Positions 48,117-59,921 of a stretch of DNA of 64,000 nucleotides are shown piece by piece. Source of the DNA: Triglochin maritima. Lineage: Eukaryota > Streptophyta > Magnoliopsida > Alismatales > Juncaginaceae. The translations under genes and the position numbers were made by a program. Where the stretch lies: positions 12,496,501-12,560,500 of the forward strand of contig OY821775.1 in the NCBI GenBank assembly GCA_963682175.1, written 5' to 3'. A model generated the notes under the pieces. It made no database searches and had not been told where the DNA came from. It was given only the letters and a program-made list of their open reading frames with translations. Within the stretch, counting starts at the first letter, position 1, and each line of letters starts with the position of its first letter.

Positions 48117-48124
48117 CACGTGTC
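48117..48124 (+). promoter_or_regulatory. ABRE/G-box element (CACGTGTC)
   Basis: CACGTGTC about 100 bases upstream of the LEA start codon, the core bound by ABI5-type bZIP factors in abscisic-acid and seed-maturation genes. The position and the gene's family agree with this role; activity is inferred. Confidence 0.65.
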
Positions 48125-48225
48125 ACTCCACAACTCCAACATCAAGACACTTGTTATTCCCAACCAAACCACCCCTCCTCCTTAAAACCCCATCACCACT
48201 TACCTCCACCACCACCACCACCGCA

Positions 48226-49552
48226 ATGGCGTCCCGTAAACAAACCAAACCAGTACAGCAAACGACCAAGAAAGAGGAGGCCCACGAGCAGAGGCGAACT
48301 CCAGCGCTGTCGAACGAGGAGATCGGCAAGCACCGAGCCATCGCGCAGCAGAACTCTGTCGAGGGGGTGCGGGCAGCGGAGGAGAGGTACAACAAGGCCA
48401 AGGAGGCTGCTGCTGCTGCGGCGAAGGACACGAAGGAGGCCGTCGTGCAAACATCCAGCGCTGCGGCTGCGTACGCCTCGGCGAAGGGCGTCGGGGCGAA
48501 GGATTATGCCGCCGAGAAAGGGCAGAAGGGGTACGAGGCGGTGAAGCATGGAGTTGTCGAGGGTGGGCATGTGGCCGCGGGTTATGGGCAGAAGGCGGCC
48601 GAGAAGGCGAAGGAAGGGGTTGTCGCCACCGGTCAGGTGACGGCGGATTATACTCAGAAAGCAGCCGAGAAGACGAAACAAGGCGTTGTTGCCACCGGTC
48701 GGGTGGCGGCGGATTATACTCAGAAGGCCGCGGAGAAGACTAAAGAAGGCGTCGAAGCTACCGGTCGCATGGCTGCTGATTATGGCCAGAAGGCCGCCCA
48801 GAAGACGAAAGAAGGTGTCGTAGCTACCGGTCGGATGGCGTCTGATTACACTCAGCTAGCGGCCGAAAAGACGAAAGAAGGTGTTGTTGCTGGCAGTCGA
48901 ACGGCAGCTAATTACACACAACTAGCGGTCGAGAAGACCAAAGAAGGCGTTGCCACAAGCGCACGTGTGGCCGCTGATTACACCCAGCAGGCGGCGGAGA
49001 AGGTGAAAGAAACTGCTGTCAAGACAAAGGATACGACGGTGGACGCCGGACGTAAGGCCGGAGACTACGCGGAGCAGAAGGCGGAGGAAACCAAAGAGAG
49101 AACTGCCGATATGAGCCAAAGAGCGGAAGAGTACGCCCGACAGAAGGCGGAGGAGTCGAAAGAGAGAGGAAAACATGCTGACTCTGGTTACCAACGTCAA
49201 TACAAGGAAGTAGCAAAGGAGGAATTCCCTGGTTACCAACATGAAGACAAGGTGCCAGGGTTTGGTTTACGTCCTTGCCCTTACAAACATGATATATTCT
49301 AACTAACTTTTTGGTTTTGACTACTCATTAATTACAATGCTTATCTTTTAATTTGTTTTGTGAGAACAGGGCATTGGAAGAGGAGGAGGCGGGGAGAAGA
49401 TCAGAGACCTTTCAATCGGAGGCGAGACTGAGGAAGTGCCCGTCAGTACCACAAGCCCTGGAGACCTGCTGGAAGCGGTTGGGGAGACTGTGATCGGCAT
49501 CGCACAGACAGCCAAGGATTTGGTCATGGGACGTAAGCCCGACTCGAAATAA
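48226..49552 (+). CDS. Group-3 late embryogenesis abundant (LEA_4) protein
   Basis: Two exons, 48226-49251 and 49370-49552 (402 aa; AAG|GTGCCA donor, AACAG|GG acceptor, phase 0). The ATG at 48226 (context GCAATGGCG) is preferred to the in-frame one 75 bases upstream, which would add an unlikely Pro/Thr-rich lead. The protein is Ala/Lys/Glu-rich, almost without hydrophobic stretches. Residues about 120-280 contain about seven copies of a 22-residue unit (DYTQKAAEKTKEGVVATGRV type, i.e. two LEA 11-mers). The second exon encodes a conserved tail with SIGGETEEVPVSTTSPGDLL and AVGETVIGIAQTAKDLVMG. Such proteins are disordered when wet and become helical on drying, protecting membranes and enzymes in seeds. 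A G-box lies upstream. It converges with the CHUP1-like gene (228 bases between stops). Confidence 0.93.
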
Positions 49553-49780
49553 TCTCCTTGTCAGTTCATGTGATCTGTTTGTTTGCAATATATGTCGCGA
49601 TATGGTTTGTGTTTTGCCTTTTTGCGTGAAATAAAAAGAATGTAAATAGAGTGGATAGTAAGGTCAATGGTAATGGAATTATCATGTGAAGGATTCTGTG
49701 GAACATCAGAATCTGAATCTTAAGAGTGCATATTTATATCTACAAGAAAGAATCGATCGATCTACTTGTTGCTCTTTGGA

Positions 49781-52700
49781 CTAGCATGTTGCGGATCTGC
49801 TGAACGGTTTCTGAGGGTGGTTGTTTTGAGCCTTGTCCTTCAGTTCCTGGAAGGCTCGCATGGTTTCTACGTCGAAGCCTCCCGCAAACTGCAGAAAATA
49901 AGCAAACCGAACATGTCATGTTAGATGTGTTTTATATAATAATAACTGGTCGACTGTTGACTAATAACAAGAGCGACATTGAGTTTCACAATAACTAATC
50001 GAGGGTTGACTAATAACAAGTAGGGGAAGTTTTACTTGGTGAACTCGGAATGCGAATCTGACTCCTTGGACCAAAAGTTCCTCCTCATCATCAGGATCTC
50101 CATCCATCACTTCCATTTGAGCAGAAACTCTTTTCACGTACTTCAGTGCCAATTTCACCGAAGCTAGTTTTACCTGTGAATCATTCATTTAGTCATAACT
50201 ACGGAGCTGATTTTCTAGTCTCCGTTCAGAGTGTTGTAATTCAGGTTCCTTTCAAATTCATTGAATTTGATTTGTGGTCATGTTGGTCACAACTAAACTT
50301 TGTTTTGTGATACAGATATGTCGTCCTACAGGAATTGTTTTGGAATTTCAATGACGTAGATCTTTGGACCGGTTCAACGAAAGTTAACAAAAGAAGCGTT
50401 TTGACCAAATGAACGATAATCGAAACAATATCGTTGGACTCAACAAGACATTAACAAAACGGGACAAAGTCAAAACGTACGACATTAACGGACAAGTATC
50501 AATGAGTGGACATTAGACAGACCCAAATGACAGGGTTTAATTAAGCCATCTACTTGTGTGCGTTGGTATCATTCTAGTCCCCAACTTAATCGTGTGCAGC
50601 GCTGTGTACACAGTTGTTAGAAGTTGGTCAGTCGTATTAGGAATGTTACCAAAAGACAAATAACAGGACATTATTTTCCGAAGGAGGAATAGGACGTGTT
50701 GATCATTTCAAGAAAAAAACTACTGATTACTGGACTTTTAAATTGTGTCTAAATTATATAAATCATGTCCAATAGTGTAATTTTCGTGTTTCAATTGTGT
50801 AATCATTTTTTGTCTTGTTGTCAAAATTAAAAAGATTGATAAGCTTAGGTTTCAATCAACTTGTTTATAATTTTTGACGAATTCAAATCTGTACATAGTC
50901 AGCAACGCTACCTGAGCCACCAAGCCAGTGTCTAACATCCACTCCCACGGAATCCGAAAGGCTTTGTAGCGTTTCATCGCCAATTCCCTCACCCGTGACA
51001 AGTTATAAACTCCATGTTCCAGTCTGGACAAAACATGAATCAGAAATGTAACAAAACAAGTGCGTACAAGCAACATAAACACCTGCAATGACAGTTACTT
51101 TTCTAACAACGTCTGCATCTTCTTCATAGCGCCGGAGCAGTGCTGTTGAGGGTCGTCCACGAAAGACGACACCTCGCACTCAATCTTCTTGAGATCGTTG
51201 TATCCAAAGGCCGCCTCACGCATCGCATCTGCCTTCTTCTCTGGCCACTCGAAGTGCTTCAGCACTGCCCTTTCGTCAACCTGACCAAAACAAATTAGAA
51301 CTGCACTCATGCCGAATATCGGAAAATCAAGTGATGGTCAACCATATAAAATTAATTAGATTTTATATTTTTATAAGATTTCCCTTAAATTTCTATAATG
51401 TTGATTTATACATACCAGAAACGAGAGCTCGTCGTCCAGCCATTTGACAAAAGCGACCACGTCTTCTATGTTGGTGAATGCAGCGTTTTCGACTTCTTTG
51501 ATCAGGAATCTGATGAAATCCCCTTGCGTTTCCACCTCCGTTTTAATCTGTACAAAACCAAAACCGAAGTAAGATTAGGAAAGAGAGAGTTCAAATTTCC
51601 GTTTATACCATTATCCACAAGATTATTGGCATTGGTTCCATTTTGAAACGTGTTAGTGTTGACTCTAATGATACGTCTCAGTCCTCTAACAAAAACTGAA
51701 TCTTTAATATTATATTTAAAAGTAGAAGCTCATTTTCTTTCTACGTCCAAATTTACTTGTTATTGGATTGACATTGATACATTGTTGTGAATACCTCCCA
51801 AACCATTCAAATTGTGACTTATAATCTTTATTTTGACACAAAGTTGGAATGTAATAACAATATGCTTTAGAAGCTCTCGTACAAAATAATTGTACTCTGT
51901 AGCATAGTCAGCATGAGAAAAGTGTCACTACTCACTCCCAAATGTATGTCACAATTGAAATTTCATGCCAAACTAAAAATATCTATGATGATGAAAATAT
52001 TAGAAAGTAATGGCATTATATGAAGGGCAGTGGTGTAATTATCCCTTTTAAAACATAACGAATCCAATGTTTGAAGACGTTCAAACTAATAAAAAGAATC
52101 TCGATCCTTTGCTCAACACTCGATCTCAACTTTTTTTTGATTTTAAATCCCAACATTCCAAACATTAAAATAACTAACCCCAGTTGGTCACTTATCTGAA
52201 CTTGGATGGTTTGAAGGCTGAAGGATCGACTTGGGAATTAAATACCATTAACGTTACTTCAATAAATAAATAAATACCACCACCACCACTCGAGTGGCAA
52301 ACAAAACCGTAATAAAACCAAAGCAACCGAATAACAGAAAACGGAGGCGAGAAGACTCACGGCGAGGAGATACGCCGACCGATTCTCGATTTCCCCGATC
52401 ATATCCTTCGTATTTGCCGCAGACGCAACTTGAACCTCCGTCGCTCCACTTCCACACTCCCTCTTCGACTCCCTCCGCATCAGCGAGTGGTAAAACTCCA
52501 CCACCTCCGGCACTCTTCTGACCTTCGCCGCCGTCTTGAACCCCTTCACCGGCGGCGGAGGAGGAGGCGGGGGAGGTTTCAATCCACCCAACCCCTTAGG
52601 CGGCTCCGGAGGAGGCACCGGGGGCCCCACCTCCCCTCTCGGCGTCTCCGACGAAGACACCGAAGAGCTCGACGAGCTACACGACGAAGCAGAAGAGGAA

Positions 52701-53416
52701 GAGGAAGAAGAAGAATAAGAAACCGGAGTCGGAGGCGGTTTTGGGACTCGAGGAGTCCGAGCCTTGAGAGCGGTGATCATCGTCTCCGATACATCGGCCG
52801 TTTCCTTCCGGTTGAATATCTCCGGCCTCGGCGTCGTCTTCGAGACATTCGGATGTTGTCTGGAAGACGCGTCGAGTGGAGGTCTGAACTTCCTCGTGGA
52901 GGAGCACTCGTCGAGGACGATTTTCTGTTGTTGCGGGAGTTTGTTATTCGTTGTACATTGAAATCGCGTCGTATCAGCCACGGCTCTTTTGAGCGATTCG
53001 ATCTCGGACTCCATCTCGTCGATCCGCCTCTCGACCTCCTCCTCGGCCTTGTACTCCTCCAGTTCCTTCCTCAGCTCCTCGTTCTCGGCCTCCAGGTCGG
53101 AGATCTTGCTTTTGGAGGCCTGGAGCTCCTTCTCGAGGAAGGGGACGATGGAGAGGGACTCCTTGAGGAGCTTGTGCTCGAGGAGTTGGGTCCGGAGGAG
53201 GGACTCCTTCTCCTGGAGGTCGTCGACGAGGCGGAGGAGGGACTGCTTCTCGAGGGAGGATGACGGGCGGGGGTTGATCTGCGCGGAGGAGGAGGAGGAG
53301 GAGGAGGAGCGGGGGAAGTACTTGGAGAAGGAGCCGCTGGAGGAGGACCGGAGAGGGGTGGTGGACCGCTGCTTTGGGGTGGAGGGGGACTTGTGGAACC
53401 CCATTGCTGACTTCAC
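49781..53416 (-). CDS. CHUP1/IPGA1-like coiled-coil protein
   Basis: Six exons on the minus strand: 53416-52361, 51547-51416, 51280-51099, 51023-50912, 50173-50036, 49888-49781 (575 aa). All junctions are GT-AG with continuous frame. Residues 1-54 are Ser-rich and basic. A coiled coil spans about 55-150 (LEKQSLLRLVDDLQEKESLL onward). Two Ser runs and a nine-Pro run (281-289) precede the conserved CHUP1 C-terminal domain: VPEVVEFYHSLMRRESKRE, DMIGEIENRSAYLLA, ETQGDFIRFLIKEVENAAF, DDELSFLVDERAVLKHFEWP, VRFAFRVHQFAGGFDVETM. CHUP1 links chloroplasts to actin; shorter relatives such as IPGA1 act at microtubules. The protein lacks CHUP1's long N-terminal membrane-targeting part, so the IPGA1-like role is more likely. 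The first Met is taken; MGFHKSP, four residues on, is also possible. Confidence 0.93.
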
Positions 53417-53851
53417 TTTGGGTTGGGGAGGAGAAGGCTGACGTCTAACGCTGTGTGTATGACATCCTTTGCCGTCAGCGACTGGGACTAGTTGAACGGC
53501 TAGTTTGGAACTTTGGATTGTCTGCCTCTTGCGTTTTGAATAGGGTAGGCTAATAAATTATTTTTATTTTTTTTAACATAGGTCATTCAGTTTTTTTGGG
53601 AGTAAGTACCCTACTTACGAGGTTGTTTTGCAACCGGTCCACTAGGCTTCAAAACATCAGATAAATGATGTTAAATAACTTTATCATGGTTTTTTTTGTT
53701 ATGTCATTTTGTTTCCACTTCACAATATTCGTTGACACGATCTATTTCTCTTTAATTTTCTCAACAGTTCTCTTTCCTCTGACTTATTTATTTCATTTTA
53801 CAAATTAATTAATTAATGTGAAAAATCATCATTTATCTCTGTATATGAATT

Positions 53852-54056
53852 GGGTCAAGCTCTAGTAAGCCCAGGGCTCATCAAATTTAGTTTAAACCCC
53901 CTACAATCTCATCATTGGATCTTATTTACAGTTAATCTCACCATTCATTAGCATAACCGTTTTTTCTTAATCTACCTTACATTTTGAAATGAGTGGTGGA
54001 TATTGTGGGGGCTTAATTTAGTTTGATTAAGCCCTGGGCTCACTTGAGAATTCCTG
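53852..54056 (+). mobile_element. MULE-type MITE, copy 2, with perfect 10-bp target duplication
   Basis: GGGTCAAGC...GAATTCCTG, 205 bp, flanked by TATATGAATT on both sides (53842-53851, 54057-54066). Nearly identical in reverse orientation to 1059-1264, including the internal CGTTTTTTCTTAATC and ACATTTTGAAATGAG words. No coding capacity. Confidence 0.9.
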
Positions 54057-54120
54057 TATATGAATTATTACTAAAATTTGACACCAATTTTTTCATTTTC
54101 AATTTTTAAAATTAATTATT

Positions 54121-55100
54121 CCAAAATTGTGACTCAATAATTGGAAAAAAGTCCCTAGTTTGACACTATTGAAATTATTTGCTTATGTTTCCACAATGTA
54201 CCCAAAAAACACATTGCATAAACGATTCTCTTTCTCCCTCTTTCTCTTTTTTCCTCAATCGTATCTAATTTCTCGGTTGGAACTGAAGACCATATCGAGT
54301 CCACGGTAGTCAATAAAGAGCTCAAATTGTCTCTTTCGGACTCACGTTGGATCCCCCACTGGAATGCACAAGTTGAATTTGTGTTTTCTAAGGTATCTGA
54401 TTATTTGTGCTCAATGGTGTTTGATGGAGCTCGAGAGAGTTGGATGAATGACCATTTTTGATGGTTGAAGACAATGCTAGATGGTACTCGATAGTGAGGC
54501 TCGATGTGTTACTTTTTTCATATAGATATGATGATTTTTAATTATCGAGCATACCCATTGAGCATCACTATCGAGCATCATCGAGTATCGACTAGCATTG
54601 TCTTCAACAAACATAAATGATCATTTATCGACGGGAGTCCAAGGTAGACGATACTTGATGGTATTCGATGATGCACGATAGCTAAAAATCATGAGGTCTA
54701 TATGATAAAAGTAACCCATCGAGCCTCACTATCAAGTGTCATCGAGTACCATTTAACATTGTCTTCAACCATCATAAATGGTCATTCATCGAGCCTTATC
54801 AAACACCATCAACACAAAAATAACAAGATACTCCAGAAAATGCAGATTCAACTTGTGCATTCCGGTGGGTGTCTGACAAGAGTCTGAGGTGAGTCTGAAG
54901 GGGACAATTTGAGCTCAATATTGACTACTGTGGGCTTGATCTGATATTTACTCCTAACCGAGAAGCTAAATACGACTGAGGAAGAGAGAAAATGAATGAT
55001 TTATGCAATGAGTATTTTAGGTACATCGTGAAAACATAAACATAGAATTTCAATAGTGTCAAAGTGTGATTTTTTTTCAATTATTAAGTCACTTCGGGAA
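54121..55100. repeat. Long inverted repeat / foldback element, arms about 435 bp
   Basis: The left arm (about 54121-54555) matches the reverse complement of the right arm (about 54666-55100) over almost its full length. Blocks such as TTGACACTATTGAAATT, GAGCTCAAATTGTC, GGAATGCACAAGTTGAAT and ATGGTTGAAGACAATG recur at about 80-85% identity by eye. The loop is about 110 bp with further GAGCATCATCGAGTA words. It is not coding. A transcript would form a long double strand. Confidence 0.88.
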
Positions 55101-55677
55101 AAAAAGACTCAAATTTTCCTTTGTAAATCAGTAGATATGTTGTGAAATGTTTTGAATGACCCCGAGTTTGCCACGGGCATCATTTGGTTCACACAACATG
55201 CTTCGGTGTTACGTGAGACGCATGGTTTTCGGAAGAAATTTGGTTGGTAACGTCCAGCAAAGTATGGGTTGAATTTGAAAATTTTCAGATGCTAAGAAAC
55301 TGCAGGCAATCAATCTGTTTATTTCAACCGTACATTTTGTGAACAATCACACACAACCCAGACATCATAGTACCAAACGGACCCATGATGTGGATCGTAT
55401 TACTTAATGCTTGTCCAATAGAGTGGTACATGCAAAACCATCCATCGGCGCGTTTATTTGGGATGGTATCTTTCAGTTTTTAACTTTTTCCCCCCAAATC
55501 AACCCAACCACTACTGCATAAAACCAAAACAATAACATCGATCGTTGTACAACGTCAAAGACATTTTGGTGTCAAGAATGTTTGATTTATGAATAGATTT
55601 TTTGTCGGTTAAAAAACATCTTCCAATGACCACTTTGGCGAATAGGTCTTTCCAATTGAAACCTCAAGACTTCCATT
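55101..55677. other. Intergenic DNA, no gene seen
   Basis: No recognisable frame or repeat pair was found. Confidence 0.4.
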
Positions 55678-56974
55678 GTTAGAACCCTAAACCCATTAGG
55701 GTGCTAATGGGGGATTAGGAGGAGAGAGGTGATTAGAGGAAGGGTTGCATGGGAAAGAGGGGAAGCACAGTGGGGAAGTGGGGAAGAGGGGAAGCACAGT
55801 GGTGCGCGTGGGAAGTTGGAGGAGGTGAGGTGATGGGGTGTAGTGTGGAGGCCGGCTACTGTTCACGCGTGGGGAGAGGATTTGATTTGGGTTTAAGTAA
55901 CGTGATTTCTTCTCTCTCTCTCATTTCTCTCCATTTTCATTCTTCTTCTCCTTCATCCAGCAGAGGAGTCGATCGGAGGAGGCGAGAACGTCGTGCGGGA
56001 GGAGGTCAGACGTCCGGAGGAGGAGAGGCGCGTGCTGGAGGTCTACCGGAGGCGACGTGCGTGAGCGAGCTCCGACGTTTCGTCGTCGTTGGTTGAGGTA
56101 TGCCGCTCTCTAGTGTGGTTTTGTTGTTGACACTCATGAGAGGGTCGTGTTGGTCGGTCGGAGGAGGTCGGAGGCCTCTCCGACGTCGCGTTTGGGCGAA
56201 GAAACCTCGGCTGGCGCGAGGTTGAAGACGACCGGACGGTCGACCGGCCCTTGGGCGGTCGACCGATTGCATGTATATCTTTACTGCCTGTTGCGTTTCG
56301 GTCGACCGAGGCCTTGTGTTCGGTCGACCGGAACTTAAGTTTATTGGTTTATATTGCATGATGTTCGGACGTAGGCTTGAGTTCGGTCGACCGTTATATG
56401 ACGTAGAAATATTAAGTTGACCCTGTAAGTTCGGTCGACCGAGACCCCTGAGTCGGTCGAAGGATGAATTAAAATGATGTAGAAGATGTACTGTTAGTTT
56501 TCGGTCGACCGGGACCTGAGTCGGTCGACCGAGAGACTGGATTGTAATGTTGACCAGACTCCGGATTTTGACCTCGTTCGGTCGACCGGTTTTAGACCTT
56601 CGGTAGACCGTTGGGGGATTGTGTTCTGTGCGCAGCGGTAGACCGTGTTAGGGACGGTCGACCGATTCCTTTCTGGAAACGGTCGACCGAATTACCTCTT
56701 ACGGTCGACCGTTTGGGCCCAGAACAGAATTCCTGGATCCCTTTTTGAACGCCAACTTTGCCACGGAAACCCGTGTCCTCGCCTTGTGCGTGAGCCGGGA
56801 GGTGACGGTGGGCGCGTGATGCGTGCCTGCCTAGGGACCGCCGTTGGGAAGAGTGTGGGCGTTCGGGACGCGTCACCTCCGAGTATGGACCGTGACTTGA
56901 GATGATTGTTGGGCACTTTGTAGTATAGCAGGCCTGAGGGATCGCGGATCCCAGTGTTGATGTTGTGCGGGTGA
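55678..56974 (+). mobile_element. LTR-like remnant with twelve perfect GGTCGACC palindromes
   Basis: Begins TGTTAGAACCCTAAACCC near 55678, GC-rich compared with its surroundings, and contains the palindrome array 56238-56710. It is cut at 56975 by the end of a gypsy LTR. Starting TG and the promoter-like array suggest an LTR of a third family, but no partner LTR, primer site or coding part is in the window, so the assignment is tentative. Confidence 0.5.
56238..56710. repeat. Array of paired GGTCGACC palindromes (densest in window)
   Basis: Twelve perfect copies start at 56238, 56257, 56300, 56322, 56385, 56433, 56503, 56523, 56580, 56656, 56681 and 56703. Near-variants lie at 56455, 56602 and 56637. 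Neighbours pair at 19, 22, 22, 20, 22, 19, 25 and 22 bp. Flanking bases are usually C before and G after (CGGTCGACCG). Confidence 0.95.
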
Positions 56975-58122
56975 TGTAGATTTAAATTTATACCGCAAGT
57001 GCACGACGTCTATGAAGACGTGACAAGTACGGGTCGAACACAAGGAGGGAGAGATTTCGTAGTTGATGTTATTTTCGATTAAGAGGAAGAAGGAGAGAAG
57101 AATCAATTGGGTTTTTAGGTTTTTTTGGGTTTTAATTATCTAAAACAAGAACAAAGAGAGAAATCCGTTGGATGGAGGTTTAGATTTAGGTTTAGATCAG
57201 AGAATTACTGAAACTTATTGTAAATCATGTTAGTTATGAAGCATTACAAGATAAATGACTTAACATAAACTCAAGTAATCAAAATATACTAATCATGAAC
57301 TTAAAATAATAACATGCAATTCATCTTCTCTAACCCTAATTCCATCACCTCCACCCTTTGGAAAGAGTTAGAAACTCATGGAGGGAGGAAGAAGAAGGGA
57401 TCCTAGAGACATTAAAAGAAAAGAGAAACAAAACAAAATAAAACAGAAATTTATTACTAATGATCCAAGACCAAAGGTTCCAAGATGTGTTACATTCGTC
57501 CTACGAGGCTATTTATAGCCGATACAAGGGATACCAATACATAAAAGGAGAGTACACGCGTCATCGCACCACAGGCCGGAATTTCAAATTTTAAACCCTA
57601 AGAGGGGCGGCGAATTCGCCGCCTGTTATGTACAATGTGCGGCTAAAACGCCGCCCAGGTTGAAGATATTGCGCCCGGATTTCTGTCATGTGTTTATGGT
57701 ATGATTTTATCCTCCTTTGCGCGTTGGATGGATTCTTTCCAATCTCTTGAGCTCCGGATTAATTCCTTCCATTGTTGGGGATTTATTTTTGACTTTTCTT
57801 TTGACTTCTCCAGCACAATAACTTTGCCCTTTTATTTTGTAGTCAGGTCCTTGACATTTTGCACTTAAGCCCCTGACCTTTTTGTGATTAGCTCCTTGAA
57901 TGCTTTTGTGCTTGGATGCATTTCCATTTGAAACTCGATAAACTTGAACTTGTCTTTATGATAGAAATGAATCTTTTGCACGCGTTTATGCTCGGGATGT
58001 GGGTAATTTGCATTCAGGTCCCTGTATTCTGTAAACAAGGCTAAACACATACCTTAGTAGCATTTATTGAATTAAAAGCAATCTAAATGAAAGACATATG
58101 ATGCAATGTATGCAATGCATCA
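56975..58122 (-). repeat. 3' LTR of a minus-oriented gypsy element
   Basis: Ends are TGTAGATTT on the left and GCATCA on the right, i.e. TG...CA when read on the minus strand. A purine-rich tract (GGTGTGGGGGTATT on minus) lies just outside the right end. It contains a TATA-type GGCTATAAATAGCC (minus strand) near 57510-57525. It is about 75% similar by eye to the partial LTR at 63187. The right boundary is approximate. Confidence 0.7.
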
Positions 58123-59224
58123 AATACCCCCACACCTAGATTTTGCTAGTCCCTAGCAAAACAGAATATAAGAAGGAATGAAAACAGGGAAATCCTAACT
58201 CACTTTCGTAGGAATCACGGTTGCACTTAGCATGTGCAACAAGCCTTTAAACCTCCAAGTTGCCTTAGAGGACGAGTTTTGTCTCGTGAGGGTTTTCAGC
58301 TGACACACCCACAAAGTCTTAATTCAACATTCCATTAATAGCTCTCAATATTTTTACCTCAACCTTATACATCTCACTTAGAATTCTTGCATGCACATTA
58401 TACAATTCTAACTTATAAAAAGTTTGACTTGGTCTTTATTCCTCCAACATTCACACCACTAACCCTTCTACACATGTTATCACATAAATTATTTCGCACG
58501 CCTCCTCTGGTGGTGAAGTATCATTTGGATCAACCATGGCATGGATCATTCTTTTAGCTTTGGGCCTTGAGTATCTTAAAGTATTTTTTTTTCGTGGTTC
58601 AACACATTTGCTTTGACACTTATACCCTTTTTGCATTCGTGTAGCGAGTTTGGTCGATAATCCCGAGCTGGAAGACTCAAGTTACCGGGTTTTAAGATAC
58701 CCCTACGGACCAGTGACTCAAAGGCTTGGACTTTTGTAATCATTTTGCAAAATGTGCTTTCCTCACTTTATTCCTTTATTTTTACTTTTATTTTCCTCAA
58801 GGCTTAATTGTTATTAGAAGTCCACACTTCCCGGTATATTTTCCTCAACCTCTGCTTTTTATCAACCACTTCAAAGATTTGATTCATCCAATTTAAGTGC
58901 ATACATGTCTTCAGGGTAATGTGTTATTTCTTTGGAACTTAGATTTATGTCATAGTTTCTACAAGCAGAACTATATAATAAGGAACAAAGACTCAATGCA
59001 ATTTGTACACAGATTTTGGTAGATCAATCTTAAGCTATGTCATGGAACATTGAATTTTTTTTTATTTTTTATTTTTTATTTTTTAAAAACAAACAAATAG
59101 ATATATACATAGATAAACACCCCCCACACCTAAATCATGCATTGTCCTCAATGTATGCATAGATAAAATAAATGCACTTATTACCTGAGTCGGCTTGCGG
59201 TAGAGGGGTTGAGTTTGCTCAGAG
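58123..59224 (-). mobile_element. Non-coding 3' part of the gypsy element
   Basis: Lies between the protease frame and the 3' LTR where integrase and reverse transcriptase would be expected. No such motifs are seen. It contains two CCCCCACACCTA words with CATTGTCCTCAATG, common downstream of gag in plant gypsy elements. The element is therefore deleted or non-autonomous. Confidence 0.6.
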
Positions 59225-59921
59225 TCAACCGTAATCAGAACTGGATTGAATGACACCATATTGGTGCATGTATCCAGTTGAATTGTTCCCCATGTTGACT
59301 TGAGGAAAAGATTCCACTCTTCTCACTTGAATTGGTTCGCTTATTTGCTCGAGTGATGGTGGTTGAGTAAATGAATCACTCCCTTTTTTCTTACTTCCTT
59401 TTTGCTTATGTGATGATTTATTTGATTCAGAATTCTGATAAATACGTGCTCTCATCACAACATCACTTGGGTTGCATATTATTTCTGGCTCATTATCAAT
59501 ATGGAAGATATTAAATTCTGCTTTTAAGTTCCCGAAAGATAATTGTATGAGCCCATTTCGACAGTTTATTAATGCTTCCGAAGTGGCTAAAAAGGGTCTA
59601 CCTAGAATTACAGGGATTTGTCGATTAGGATTTACAACAGGTTCAGTATCAAGTACGACAAAATCCACTGGATAAATAAAGTCACCAACCTTAATCAAAA
59701 CGTCCTCTACTATACCTCTCGGTTTCTTAACAGAACAATCAGCGAATTGGAGGGTTGTCTTAGAGGGTTTCAGTGGACCAAGGTTGAGTTGCTCGTAGAC
59801 AGAAAATGGGAGTAAGTTAACGCTTGCACCTAGGTCTAGAAGGGCTTTATTGATAAAAGTATCTCCTATTGAACATGAAATTGTGGAACACCCAGGGTCC
59901 TTATATTTTATAGGAGATGTG
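59225..59921 (-). pseudogene. Gypsy retropepsin (aspartic protease) fragment
   Basis: Minus-strand frame with the retropepsin pattern: LLDLGASVNLLPFSVYEQL carries the active-site region (D-L-G-A-S form usual in plant Athila/Ty3 elements). Then KKPRGIVEDVLIKVGDFIYP, VDFVVLDTEP and PVILGRPFLATSEALINCR follow. The frame ends at TAA/TGA near 59225 after a Lys-rich tail. Its upstream (gag) side is cut at 59921 by insertion of the gag-only copia element. The bases beyond that keep an open frame only by reading into the copia LTR. Confidence 0.9.

Noticed and set aside
48193..49242. Several minus-strand frames under the LEA gene
   Set aside because: Shadows of the repetitive LEA coding strand. The sense frame has family repeats, a splice junction and the conserved tail.
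52430..53263. 277-codon plus-strand frame
   Set aside because: Antisense shadow of the CHUP1-like exon 1. Arg/Leu composition is produced by complementing Ser/Pro/Glu-rich codons.
55749..56096. 115-codon Gly/Arg-rich frame
   Set aside because: Lies in the LTR-like remnant. Composition follows GC-rich purine DNA and no domain is visible.
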